Positions 1-7,392 of a stretch of DNA of 64,000 nt are shown in pieces. The position numbers were made by a program, and so were the translations under genes. The stretch is from contig NZ_JAVDSL010000001.1 of NCBI RefSeq assembly GCF_031455295.1, positions 2,108,001 through 2,172,000 on the forward strand, read 5' to 3'. Position 1 is the stretch's first letter; each line of letters starts with the position of its first letter. This DNA comes from Leifsonia sp. 1010. GTDB taxonomy: Bacteria > Actinomycetota > Actinomycetes > Actinomycetales > Microbacteriaceae. The notes beneath the pieces are model-generated. The model did no database searches. It was not told where the DNA came from and saw nothing but the letters and a program-made list of their open reading frames with translations.

Positions 1-2
1 TG

Positions 3-944
3 CTGCTGCACACCGAGCTGCCTGTCGCCGTGCTCGACCCGAACGCCGACTTCGTGGAGCTCGCGCACACGCGCGAAGGATCCGATGGCGCCGCGGCCGA
101 GCGGTGGGAGGGCTTCGACATCCGCGTGCTGCACTCCAGCACTCCGCGGGAGCCTCAGGTGCGCATCCGCTTCATCGACCTCAGCGTTCGCTCGAAGGGA
201 GCCGTCGGCCGGCTCGACCCGATCGCCGACGCCGAGGAGTTCAACGCGCTGCTGCACCTGGAGGCGCGGCCGGAGCACTTCGAGCGCGGGACGTTCCTCA
301 GCTCGCTGCTCGAGGCGGACGACCCCGCCCACCGACGGCTCGGGCTGCGCATCGACAATCTGCAGATCCTCGACTGGCCGCTGTGGGCGATGGGCGGTGG
401 ATCCGCAGCCTCGGTCGTCGACGAGCGGCCGCGTGCCACCGTGCTCGATCTAGGCGGCTTCTCGCACCCCGGGGAGCCGCAGGCGGCCGCGCTCGGCATC
501 CTCGAACAGCTGTGGGAGCGTCGGATGGAGCGGCGGCCGCTCCTCATCGTCATCGACGAGGCGCACAACTTCTGCCCGCCGGTCGCTCGCACCGCGGTGG
601 AGGCGCAGCTCACCGAGCAGCTCATCCAGATCGCGGCGGAGGGCCGCAAGTTCGGGCTGTGGCTCTTCCTGTCGACGCAGCGGCCGACCAAGATCCACCC
701 GAACGTGCTCTCGCAGTGCGACAACCTCGGCCTGATGCGGATGAACTCGCCGCGCGACCTCGCGGAGCTGGCCGAGGTCTTCGGCTTCGTGCCGCACCAC
801 CTGCTGGAGCAGTCGCCGACCTTCCGCAAGGGCGAGGCGCTCTTCGCGGGCGCGTTCACCGAGGAGCCCCAGCTGGTCCGCATCGGCCGCCGGCTGACGA
901 TCGAGGGCGGGAGCGACCTGTCAGTGGAGAGCAGCGGGGTCTGA
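3..944 (+). CDS. HerA-like / DUF87 ATPase, 3' part (5' end outside window)
   Basis: The reading frame is open from the window edge, so the N-terminal part, including the Walker A motif, lies upstream and is not seen. A Walker B signature is visible as LLIVIDEAHNF, followed by a helicase-like segment (LWLFLSTQRPTKIHPNVLSQCDN) of the kind found in HerA/FtsK-type DUF87 ATPases, in which a sensor region follows the DEAH-like box. HerA-family proteins are hexameric DNA-translocating ATPases, in some genomes paired with NurA nucleases or defence genes. No NurA is visible here, and the upstream partner cannot be judged. The gene converges on the AI-2E transporter gene; the 135-base gap holds a dispersed repeat. 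The family is fairly certain, the specific role is not. Confidence 0.75.
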   Translation: MLHTELPVAVLDPNADFVELAHTREGSDGAAAERWEGFDIRVLHSSTPREPQVRIRFIDLSVRSKGAVGRLDPIADAEEFNALLHLEARPEHFERGTFLSSLLEADDPAHRRLGLRIDNLQILDWPLWAMGGGSAASVVDERPRATVLDLGGFSHPGEPQAAALGILEQLWERRMERRPLLIVIDEAHNFCPPVARTAVEAQLTEQLIQIAAEGRKFGLWLFLSTQRPTKIHPNVLSQCDNLGLMRMNSPRDLAELAEVFGFVPHHLLEQSPTFRKGEALFAGAFTEEPQLVRIGRRLTIEGGSDLSVESSGV

Positions 945-949
945 CCCGG

Positions 950-1050
950 GTCGGAGATCCAGCCGCCCTGGTCGGAGAATCGCGCCTTCTCGTACCGGAT
1001 CTCCATGCCGACCGCGGCCCGTCGGAGATTCGGAGCCACTTCACCTACGG
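950..1050. repeat. Dispersed ~100-bp palindromic element, copy A
   Basis: This stretch between convergent genes closely resembles 49358-49457. Both copies carry several GTCGGAGAT-type words, one inverted word (GGATCTCC here, CGAATCTCC in copy B), a shared centre CCATSCCSACCGCGGCC, then GTCGGAGATTCGG and an end of the type CACTT-CTCCTACG. The inverted words could pair to form a stem around the CG-rich centre. It is not coding in any plausible frame. It resembles REP-type intergenic repeats; it could also act as a bidirectional terminator here. Confidence 0.7.
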
Positions 1051-1079
1051 AGCAGCGGAGACCGCCCTCCGCGACCGCC

Positions 1080-2333
1080 CTACGCCGCAGGCGGAGGGGT
1101 CTGCGCGTGCTGCTGCTTGCGCTCCGTCTTGCGCTCGACGGCTTGTTCCTTCATGAGCTCGCGCGTGTGCGTGAGGTCGCCGATGATCGGCCGCCACAGG
1201 CGGGACCTGGGGTCGGAGTCGACGAGCACCGCGCGGACGAGCAGCGTCAGCGGGATCGCCAGGATGGCGCCGATCGGGCCGAGGACGACGGCCCAGAACA
1301 GCACGGAGAAGAAGGTCAGAGTCTGGCTGAGCGCGACGGCGTTGCCGACCACCTTCGGCTGCACGATCGACTGCACGACGGCGTTGATGATGCCGTAGAT
1401 CACGATGATCGCAACGACGGTGCCCCACCCGCCGGTCAGGAACCCGAAGACGAGCGGCGGCACGATCGCGATGAAGTAGCCGACGTTCGGGATGAAGCTG
1501 CAGAGGAACGACAGGATCGCCCACAGCAGCGCGGCGGGGACGCCGAGTGCCCACAGGGCCACCCCGTTGATGACGCCCTGCACGATGCCGAGCAGCGTGG
1601 TGACCACCATGTACCGGCGCACCGAGTGCGCGAAGCCGCCGAACGCGTAGACCAGGTTCGGCCGCGTCGGCTGCAGCTGCCGGAGCAGGGTCGGCGTGTA
1701 TGCGGCGTCCGCGGGCATGAGGATGAGCATCGTCAACACGATCACCAGGAACGCGATCAGCCCGAACGCATTGCCGAGGAGGCCGCCGAAGAACGACAGG
1801 AAGGTGCCGGGGTCGAAACCGGCCTTGATCTGCTGCACCTGCTGCTGCCCGACGCCGATGCTCTGCAGCCACGCCGTGAAGTCGGCCCCGAGTTGCTGGA
1901 GTTGCGATTTGTACTGCGGCAGCATCCCGATGAACTGCGCGGTCGCGATCCAGAGCACGGCGATGAACCCGGCGAGGAGGGCGAACACGGTCAGGCCGAC
2001 CGCTCCCGTTGCCAGACCCTGCGGGGTGCCGTGGCGCTCCAGCCAGACCCGGACCGGCTGGGCGCAGATCGTCAGGACGAGCGCGAGCAGAGTCGGGGCG
2101 AGGATGCCGCCGATCGCGGCCATCCCGAACGAGATCACCATACCGGCGGCCAGTCCGAGCAGGATGCGCACGCCGCGCCCCACGCCGCCCGCCGGTCCGA
2201 GTTCGGTGTCCGGGTCGACGGGCTCCGCCGGTGTGACGGGGTGTTTCCGCCCGCGAGAGAAAGGCCAGCGACGGCCGGTCCGGTGATCGGGCTCCGCCGG
2301 TGCCGGTGCCGGGATGGAGGCATCCTGGGTCAT
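1080..2333 (-). CDS. AI-2E family transporter (UPF0118)
   Basis: A 417-residue integral membrane protein of the AI-2E/PerM family (PF01594). It has a charged cytosolic N-terminus of about 65 residues, then repeated hydrophobic segments. A conserved middle region follows (LYKSQLQQLGADF-like, then the GVALWALGVPAALLWAILSFLCSFIPNVGYFIA block), with a C-terminal PKVVGNAVALSQTLTFFSVLFWAVVLGPIGAILAIPLTL-type block typical of the family. Members export small molecules or ions; the autoinducer-2 label is historical and the substrate here is unknown. The ATG at 2333 is chosen because AAAGGGAG lies just upstream; an open extension to 2594 has no family similarity. The C-terminus is rich in Gln, Glu and Lys. 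Confidence 0.88.
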   Translation of the reverse strand: MTQDASIPAPAPAEPDHRTGRRWPFSRGRKHPVTPAEPVDPDTELGPAGGVGRGVRILLGLAAGMVISFGMAAIGGILAPTLLALVLTICAQPVRVWLERHGTPQGLATGAVGLTVFALLAGFIAVLWIATAQFIGMLPQYKSQLQQLGADFTAWLQSIGVGQQQVQQIKAGFDPGTFLSFFGGLLGNAFGLIAFLVIVLTMLILMPADAAYTPTLLRQLQPTRPNLVYAFGGFAHSVRRYMVVTTLLGIVQGVINGVALWALGVPAALLWAILSFLCSFIPNVGYFIAIVPPLVFGFLTGGWGTVVAIIVIYGIINAVVQSIVQPKVVGNAVALSQTLTFFSVLFWAVVLGPIGAILAIPLTLLVRAVLVDSDPRSRLWRPIIGDLTHTRELMKEQAVERKTERKQQHAQTPPPAA

Positions 2334-2487
2334 GAGCCGCTCCCTTTCTACGTGAAGAGCCGCGAAGCGGCCCGCGTGTGCGCCGGCTCGTCCGCCGGGA
2401 GGGCGCGGCCGGACCGGGCGCGACGCCGCAGCCGTCTGGCGACTGCTGCGCCGCGCCCGTTCGTCACGACGAACGCCCGACCGGGGT

Positions 2488-2979
2488 TCAGACCGTCGGT
2501 GCTGCCGGTGGCGGTGTCGCCGGTCCGGCCGGTGCGGCGGGTGCCGCGGGTGCCGCTGCGGAGGCGGCCGGGGCCGCCCCGCCCGTCGTTCCACGGCCTG
2601 CGAGTGCGTGCGCCTTCAGGTGCGCGAACTCATCGGGGGTGATCGCGCCGCTGTCGAGCAGCGCTTTCGCCTTGGCGATCTCGTCCGCCGGGCTCGATCC
2701 GGCGACCTGCCGGATGTAGTCGTCCGTGGCCGCCTGGTACTGCCTGGCTTCCTTCTGGTTGCGCTCCGCCATGCCGGGGCCGCGCGCGATCAGGTACACC
2801 AACGCCGTCAGGAAGGGCACGAAGATCAGGAAGATGATCCACAGCGCCTTCCACCACCCGTTCAGCTTGTGATCACGGAACAGGTCGCTGATGATCGCGA
2901 ACAGTGCGAACAGATAGGCCACGAAGGCGAAGCTCCAGAAGAAGAGCCAGATGACGCTCCAGAAGTTGCTCCAGTCCAT
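2488..2979 (-). CDS. Small membrane protein with PLDc_N-like segment and SHOCT domain
   Basis: The 163-residue product has two transmembrane helices near the N-terminus (about residues 8-30 and 42-65). The second ends in a motif like that of the phospholipase D N-terminal anchor family (WIIFLIFVPFLTALVYLIARG). A short linker leads to a SHOCT-type module (ADEIAKAKALLDSGAITPDEFAHLKAHAL, about residues 100-130), then an Ala/Pro-rich tail. SHOCT modules are short oligomerisation or recruitment domains of unclear function. The start at 2979 is supported by GAGAGGGG upstream; the longer frame to 3063 has no such site. Such proteins are common in actinobacteria and usually annotated as hypothetical. 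Confidence 0.8.
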   Translation of the reverse strand: MDWSNFWSVIWLFFWSFAFVAYLFALFAIISDLFRDHKLNGWWKALWIIFLIFVPFLTALVYLIARGPGMAERNQKEARQYQAATDDYIRQVAGSSPADEIAKAKALLDSGAITPDEFAHLKAHALAGRGTTGGAAPAASAAAPAAPAAPAGPATPPPAAPTV

Positions 2980-3096
2980 GTTCGGTTTCCCCTCTCCACT
3001 CCAGCTCGGCGAGCCTGGATGTGGGCTGAGAGTAACGCCGCGGATGTTGGCGCGGCTAGACATATTCCGGGTCTGCTGCCGAACTGCCGCCGGACG

Positions 3097-3969
3097 TCAG
3101 GAGAGGGCGTCGAGCTCCGCGGTGAGGCGGTCGACGATCTCCGACGCGAGGTAGCCGAGCCGACCGACGCTCGCTGCCAGGGAGTCGCCCGCCACGGCGT
3201 GCAGGTAGGTGCCCCAGGCGGCGGCCTGCAGGGGGTCTGCTCCGCGCGCGGCGAGCCCGGCGATCGCGCCGGCCAGCGCATCCCCGCTGCCGGAGGTGCC
3301 GAGTCCGGGGTCCCCGTCGCCGACGGTCAGCAACCGGCCGTCGGGGGAGGCGACCCGCCCGAAGCAGCTGACCGTTGCGCGGTAGCGGCGGGCGACCTCG
3401 ACGCTGTCGGCATCGAGGTCGTCGGTGTCGCGGCCGAGCAGCCGCGACGCCTCCTCGGTGTTCGGGGTGAGGATGCGCGGGACGCCCCCCACCAGCCGCG
3501 GGTGCCCCGCGAGGGCCCCGAGAGCGTAGGCGTCGAGGACGAGGACCGTGTCTCGGCCGACGGCGCGCGCGACGCGGGGGAGCATCCGGGCGGTCTCCGC
3601 GGCATCGTCGAGACCCGGCCCCAGGAGCACCGCGTCGGCGGACGCCAGATCATCGGACGCCGCACGGACACCCGCTCCGCGCACACTCCCGGACGAGGTC
3701 TCGGGCAGCGGAACGACGCCGCACTCCGGCAGGGCCACGGCGATCGGCGCGGCGACGGACGCGCCGACCGCGAGGGTCAGCCTCCCGGCCCCGACCCGCA
3801 GGGCCGCACGCCCGGCGAGCAGCGCGGCACCGGGGGAGCGCACGGCGCCGCCGACCACGAGCACCTGCCCGCGCGACCGCTTGGATCCGGACGGCTCGGG
3901 CAGCGGCCACGCACGCAGCAGCTCCGGGGTCACCCGCTCCGGTTCGGGCGTCGCCGTGCGATCACGCAT
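3097..3969 (-). CDS. nnrD: ADP-dependent NAD(P)H-hydrate dehydratase
   Basis: The 290-residue product matches the C-terminal (carbohydrate-kinase fold) half of YjeF, which dehydrates the S-epimer of damaged NADHX/NADPHX using ADP. The visible family marks are a GQVLVVGGA N-terminal strand, GAALLAGRAALRVGAGRLTLAV, LLGPGLDD, VLDAYAL, ILTPNTEEASRLLG, and the nucleotide/active-site segment GDGDPGLGTSGSGDALAGAIAGLAARG near the C-terminus. No NnrE epimerase domain is fused or adjacent, so that partner must be elsewhere. The start overlaps the end of the upstream phosphatase gene by 8 bases, indicating coupled translation as the last gene of a three-gene operon. Confidence 0.9.
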   Translation of the reverse strand: MRDRTATPEPERVTPELLRAWPLPEPSGSKRSRGQVLVVGGAVRSPGAALLAGRAALRVGAGRLTLAVGASVAAPIAVALPECGVVPLPETSSGSVRGAGVRAASDDLASADAVLLGPGLDDAAETARMLPRVARAVGRDTVLVLDAYALGALAGHPRLVGGVPRILTPNTEEASRLLGRDTDDLDADSVEVARRYRATVSCFGRVASPDGRLLTVGDGDPGLGTSGSGDALAGAIAGLAARGADPLQAAAWGTYLHAVAGDSLAASVGRLGYLASEIVDRLTAELDALS

Positions 3970-4669
3970 CGGTGCGCGCCTCGCCGGGGTGCTGGGTCGC
4001 CGGGAGCCCGGCCACCGACAGGTGGGCGTCGTCGGCGAAGGCCCGCAGCGTCCACTCGTCGCCCTCGCCGGTGAGCTCGGTGACCGAGGCGTTGGCGACG
4101 GGATGCGTCAGCAGGTGCTCGGCGAGCTGCCCCTCGGTCATGCGCAGCAGGACGTACAGGAAGAGGCTGACGACCGCGTCGTGGGCGAAGACCACGACGG
4201 TGCCGCTCGGGGGGAGGTCGCGCAGGAACGAGCGGATGCGCAGCGCCACATCCGTCCACGCCTCGCCGCCCGGCGGGCGGTAGTAGAACTTGCCCGCCCA
4301 GCGCCGGCGCTCGGCCTCCAGCGGAAGCCGCCGTTCCACGCCGAGTGCGGTGAGGCGGTCGAGGATGCCGAGCTCGCGATCCCGCAGGCGCTCGTCGAGC
4401 CGCAACGACACCTCCTCGCCGAGAGCGAACCGGGCGGTCTGGATGGCGCGGCGGTACGGCGAGCTGAAGAGGGCGGCATCCGACGGGAGGGCGTCGCGCA
4501 GCCGGGCGCCGAGGGCGGCGGCCTGCAGCTCGCCCAGCGGCGAGAGGGTGATGTCGGGGTCGCGGGCCTCGACGGAGATCACCTCGGCTCCGGCCGCCTC
4601 CGCAGCGGCCGCGGCGACGTTCGCCGTGCTCTCGCCGTGCCGGATGAGGAGCAGGGTGCGAGCGGTCAT
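3962..4669 (-). CDS. Histidine phosphatase family protein
   Basis: A 235-residue member of the phosphoglycerate-mutase-like superfamily. The catalytic RHG motif is LLIRHGESTAN near residues 6-16, and the second catalytic His lies in VVVFAHDAVVSLFLYVLL. The acidic residue and arginines around SSPYRRAIQTARF are also present. Substrates cannot be inferred from the motifs alone. The start is the ATG at 4669, whose first four bases overlap the stop of the upstream toroid-fold gene (ATGA), and the 3' end overlaps nnrD, so the three genes are probably translated from one message. A link to damaged-cofactor metabolism is conceivable from the neighbour but unproven. Confidence 0.85.
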   Translation of the reverse strand: MTARTLLLIRHGESTANVAAAAAEAAGAEVISVEARDPDITLSPLGELQAAALGARLRDALPSDAALFSSPYRRAIQTARFALGEEVSLRLDERLRDRELGILDRLTALGVERRLPLEAERRRWAGKFYYRPPGGEAWTDVALRIRSFLRDLPPSGTVVVFAHDAVVSLFLYVLLRMTEGQLAEHLLTHPVANASVTELTGEGDEWTLRAFADDAHLSVAGLPATQHPGEARTDA

Positions 4670-5616
4670 GTCCTGGACTGTACGCCCGCCCAGTCGAGCA
4701 CGCGCAAGGCCCGGAGCGTGTTCCAGCGGCTGGGCTGACCGATCTCCTCCAGCGGGATGGCGGGGCGGCCCGGGAGCAGACGGTCGAGCGGCCAGCGGCC
4801 GTCCGGTCCGCGCCGCGACAGCACGACCTCGACCGCCTCGGCGATGCGCTCGGCGATCCAGCCGTCCGCTCGGAGGCCGGAGGCGCGCAGGTGGTCGAGT
4901 CCGCGCAGCACGTCGTAATGCCAGTAATAGGGGAAGGAGAAGCGGAGCCACTGCTCGTCGACCAGCTCGCCGGTGGACCGGCGACGCATCATCCCGCGCA
5001 CCAGCAGGTAGTCCTGACCGCGCTTCAGGGGATCGTCCAGGTCGGTGCGGCCGGTCGCATCGCGATAGGCGGCGAGCCCCTCGACGACGCAGATCGTGCT
5101 GTGGAACGAGCCGGGCGCATCCTTCGTCTCGGCGTAGCAGTTCCACCCGCCGTCGGTCTGCTGGCCGTCGAGCAGCTTCGCGACGAGGACGTCCGCGGGC
5201 CGGCCGAGCGCGGCCGCAGCCGTGAGCACCCGGCCGTTGATGCACGGTTCGACCTCGCCGTCGAAGAACGGGCTGTCGTCCCACTCCTCGCCCCAGTCCA
5301 CGTTGGCCGCGACGCGGTCGATGGCTTCGCGCGTCCGCTCGCCTTCGGCGCCGAACAGCCCGAGAAGGAGCACGATGCTGTCGGTCGCGTCGCGGTCCTC
5401 CGGCTTCCACACCGTGCCGCCCCACGTCCCGCGGTCGTCCTGGCGGCGCAAGAGTTCGGCACCCCAACCGTCGCGCTCGACGCGGGAGCGCTCCTCGGCC
5501 ACCTCGTCGGCCGGCGCTCCGAGCAGATCCTGCAGCGTCTGCCAGCGGATGGCCGGGTCGCCCTCCAGCAGCCAGCGGATGACCGCGTCGTCCCGGCTCC
5601 ATCGCCCTTCGCTCAC
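4666..5616 (-). CDS. Alpha/alpha-toroid (squalene cyclase/prenyltransferase-like) protein
   Basis: The 316-residue product has repeated helical units with QW-like motifs: RQDDRGTWGG, GQQTDGGWNCY and RRGPDGRWPLDR, each a Q/G-rich turn before a Trp as in terpenoid-cyclase toroids. A DDP or DCTAE cyclase motif is not obvious, so catalysis of squalene cyclisation is unlikely; related actinobacterial proteins are annotated only as squalene cyclase-like. A GTG start at 5616 is preceded by a TAGCCT box with a 6-base gap, suggesting a leaderless transcript. It opens an operon with the phosphatase and nnrD (ATGA overlap). No signal peptide is seen, so it is probably cytosolic. Confidence 0.75.
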   Translation of the reverse strand: MSEGRWSRDDAVIRWLLEGDPAIRWQTLQDLLGAPADEVAEERSRVERDGWGAELLRRQDDRGTWGGTVWKPEDRDATDSIVLLLGLFGAEGERTREAIDRVAANVDWGEEWDDSPFFDGEVEPCINGRVLTAAAALGRPADVLVAKLLDGQQTDGGWNCYAETKDAPGSFHSTICVVEGLAAYRDATGRTDLDDPLKRGQDYLLVRGMMRRRSTGELVDEQWLRFSFPYYWHYDVLRGLDHLRASGLRADGWIAERIAEAVEVVLSRRGPDGRWPLDRLLPGRPAIPLEEIGQPSRWNTLRALRVLDWAGVQSRT

Positions 5617-5625
5617 GCGGCCAGG

Positions 5626-6483
5626 CTACTCCCGCGGTGCGGCGGCGGCGAACGACTGGGTGCCCAGCACGCTGAGCAGCGCCAGCTTCTCGGCGGCCTC
5701 CGTGCGCGGCGCGGCCGTCAGCACGAGCAGGCACTGCGACTGGTCCTCGGTGAACAACGCCTGGCAGTCGAGCTCGATCGCGCCGAGTTCGGGATGGAGG
5801 AGGGTCTTGTGGTCCTCGAAGCGACGGGCGACCTCGTGACGCTCCCACAGCTCCGCGAACTCGGGGCTCTCGGCCAGCAGCGCGCGGACCAGCTCGCCGG
5901 CCCGGGAGCGCGGACCGAGTGCCCCGTACGCATCCCTCAGCGAGGCGACCTGTGCGCGGCTCTGTCGGGCGCGGTCCTCCTCCGGATACTGTGCGCGGGC
6001 GTTCTCCGGATCGGTGAACCAGCGGTAGTACTCGCTGCGGGCGAGGCCGGTGTAACCGGAGCGGTCGCCGAGCAGCGCGACCGCCATGCGGTTCTGGACG
6101 AGCGTCTCGCCGAGGTTCGAGAGCACCAGAGCGGGGGTGTCTTCGAGCCGGTCGAGCACCCGCTGCAGCGCGGGGGAGACGTGGCCGCCGCCGGAGAACC
6201 GGTCGGGGGTGTTGTGCCCGGCGACCCGATACAGGTAGTCGCGCTCGTCGTCGGTGAGGCGGAGCGCCCGAGCCAGTGACGACAGCATCTGCTCGCTCGG
6301 CTGCGGCCCCCGGCGCTGCTCCAGACGGGTGTAGTAGTCGGTGGACATGGCGGCGAGCAGCGCGACCTCCTCGCGCCGGAGCCCGGGGGCGCGACGGCGG
6401 AGCCCGGCGGGGAGTCCGACATCCTCCGGGCGCAGCGTCTCGCGGTGGCGGCGCAGGAAGTCGGCGAGTGCGGCACGGTCCAT
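5626..6483 (-). CDS. MmyB-like helix-turn-helix transcriptional regulator
   Basis: The 285-residue product combines an N-terminal HTH_31/Xre-type domain with a C-terminal MmyB ligand-binding (PAS-like) domain. The HTH carries GLRREEVALLAAMSTDYYTRLEQRRGPQPS, about residues 34-63. Family marks in the C-terminal part are LSNLGETLVQNRMAVALLGD, YYRWFTDPENAR and a final FEDHKTLLHPELGAIELDCQALF block. MmyB-type regulators in actinobacteria commonly sit divergent from an SDR dehydrogenase gene and are thought to sense a lipid-like ligand; the same arrangement is seen here with the SDR at 6585. The ATG at 6483 is chosen because it starts the conserved HTH domain directly; upstream codons read through the promoter region. 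Confidence 0.9.
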   Translation of the reverse strand: MDRAALADFLRRHRETLRPEDVGLPAGLRRRAPGLRREEVALLAAMSTDYYTRLEQRRGPQPSEQMLSSLARALRLTDDERDYLYRVAGHNTPDRFSGGGHVSPALQRVLDRLEDTPALVLSNLGETLVQNRMAVALLGDRSGYTGLARSEYYRWFTDPENARAQYPEEDRARQSRAQVASLRDAYGALGPRSRAGELVRALLAESPEFAELWERHEVARRFEDHKTLLHPELGAIELDCQALFTEDQSQCLLVLTAAPRTEAAEKLALLSVLGTQSFAAAAPRE

Positions 6484-6584
6484 CCCTCCATGATGACGCC
6501 GGTCGCTGCCGCGGACCAGGGATCGCCGATCCCTGGATGACCGCTCCACTTCCTGACGTTATGCGGCGCTCGCAGAGTGGAGGC

Positions 6585-7361
6585 ATGAACATCACAGGGA
6601 ACACCGTCTTCATCCCCGGCGCCACCAGCGGCATCGGGCTCGCCCTCGCCGTGGCTCTGCACGAGCGCGGCAACTCCGTCATCGTCGGCGGCCGCCGTAC
6701 CGAGCTTCTCGAGCGGATCGCCGCGGAGCACCCGGGCATCGACACGGTCCGGATCGACACCGCGGACGCCGAGAGCATCCGTGCCGCATCCGCCGAAGTG
6801 CTGGCCGCACATCCCGAGCTGAACGTGCTCATCGCGATGGCCGGGATCATGCGCGTCGAGGACTGGCACACGCCTGCCGGCTTCCTCGGGTCGGCCGAGT
6901 CGATCGTCACCACCAACGTCCTCGGCCCGATCCGGCTGATCGCCGCCTTCGTCGAGCACCTGCAGACCCGCCCGGACGCGACCATCGTCACCGTGTCGTC
7001 CGGTCTGGCGTTCGCGCCGCTCGCGGCGACGCCCAGCTACAACGCCAGCAAGGCGGCCGTCCACATGCTCAGCGAGAGCATCCGGCTGCAGCTGGCCGAC
7101 ACGACCGTGAAGATCGTGGAACTCGAGCCGCCGTCGGTGCGCACGGGCCTTCTGCCGGGGCAGGAGGAGAGCGAGTTCGCCATGCCGCTCGACGAGTTCG
7201 TCGGCGAGGTCATCACGCTCATCGAGACGCAGCCCGACGCGAAGGAGCTCCAGGTGGAGCGGGTGAAGTTCCTGCGCTACGGCGAGGCGCGCGGCGATTA
7301 CGACCGCGTGGTCGAGGTGCTCAACGCCTCCGACCCGCACGGCAAGGACGCGGCGGCCTGA
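6585..7361 (+). CDS. SDR family oxidoreductase (DltE-like)
   Basis: A 258-residue short-chain dehydrogenase. It shows the nucleotide-binding TGXXXGIG variant GATSGIG (residues 13-19), an AMAGIM segment in place of the usual NNAG, a catalytic Ser in VTVSSG and the YNASK catalytic pair. The C-terminal half resembles proteins annotated as DltE, but no dlt operon is present, so that name is not informative. A GGAGG sits only about one base upstream of the ATG, an unusually short spacing. The divergent MmyB regulator is the obvious candidate controller through the 101-base shared region. The stop codon lies within a 13-bp tandem duplication. Confidence 0.88.
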   Translation: MNITGNTVFIPGATSGIGLALAVALHERGNSVIVGGRRTELLERIAAEHPGIDTVRIDTADAESIRAASAEVLAAHPELNVLIAMAGIMRVEDWHTPAGFLGSAESIVTTNVLGPIRLIAAFVEHLQTRPDATIVTVSSGLAFAPLAATPSYNASKAAVHMLSESIRLQLADTTVKIVELEPPSVRTGLLPGQEESEFAMPLDEFVGEVITLIETQPDAKELQVERVKFLRYGEARGDYDRVVEVLNASDPHGKDAAA

Positions 7362-7392
7362 CCCGGCGGCCTGACCCGGCGCTGCAGGGCGA

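Noticed and set aside
4666-5616. Squalene-hopene cyclase
   Set aside because: Length is half that of the cyclase, and the catalytic aspartate motif is not visible; only the toroid repeats are shared.
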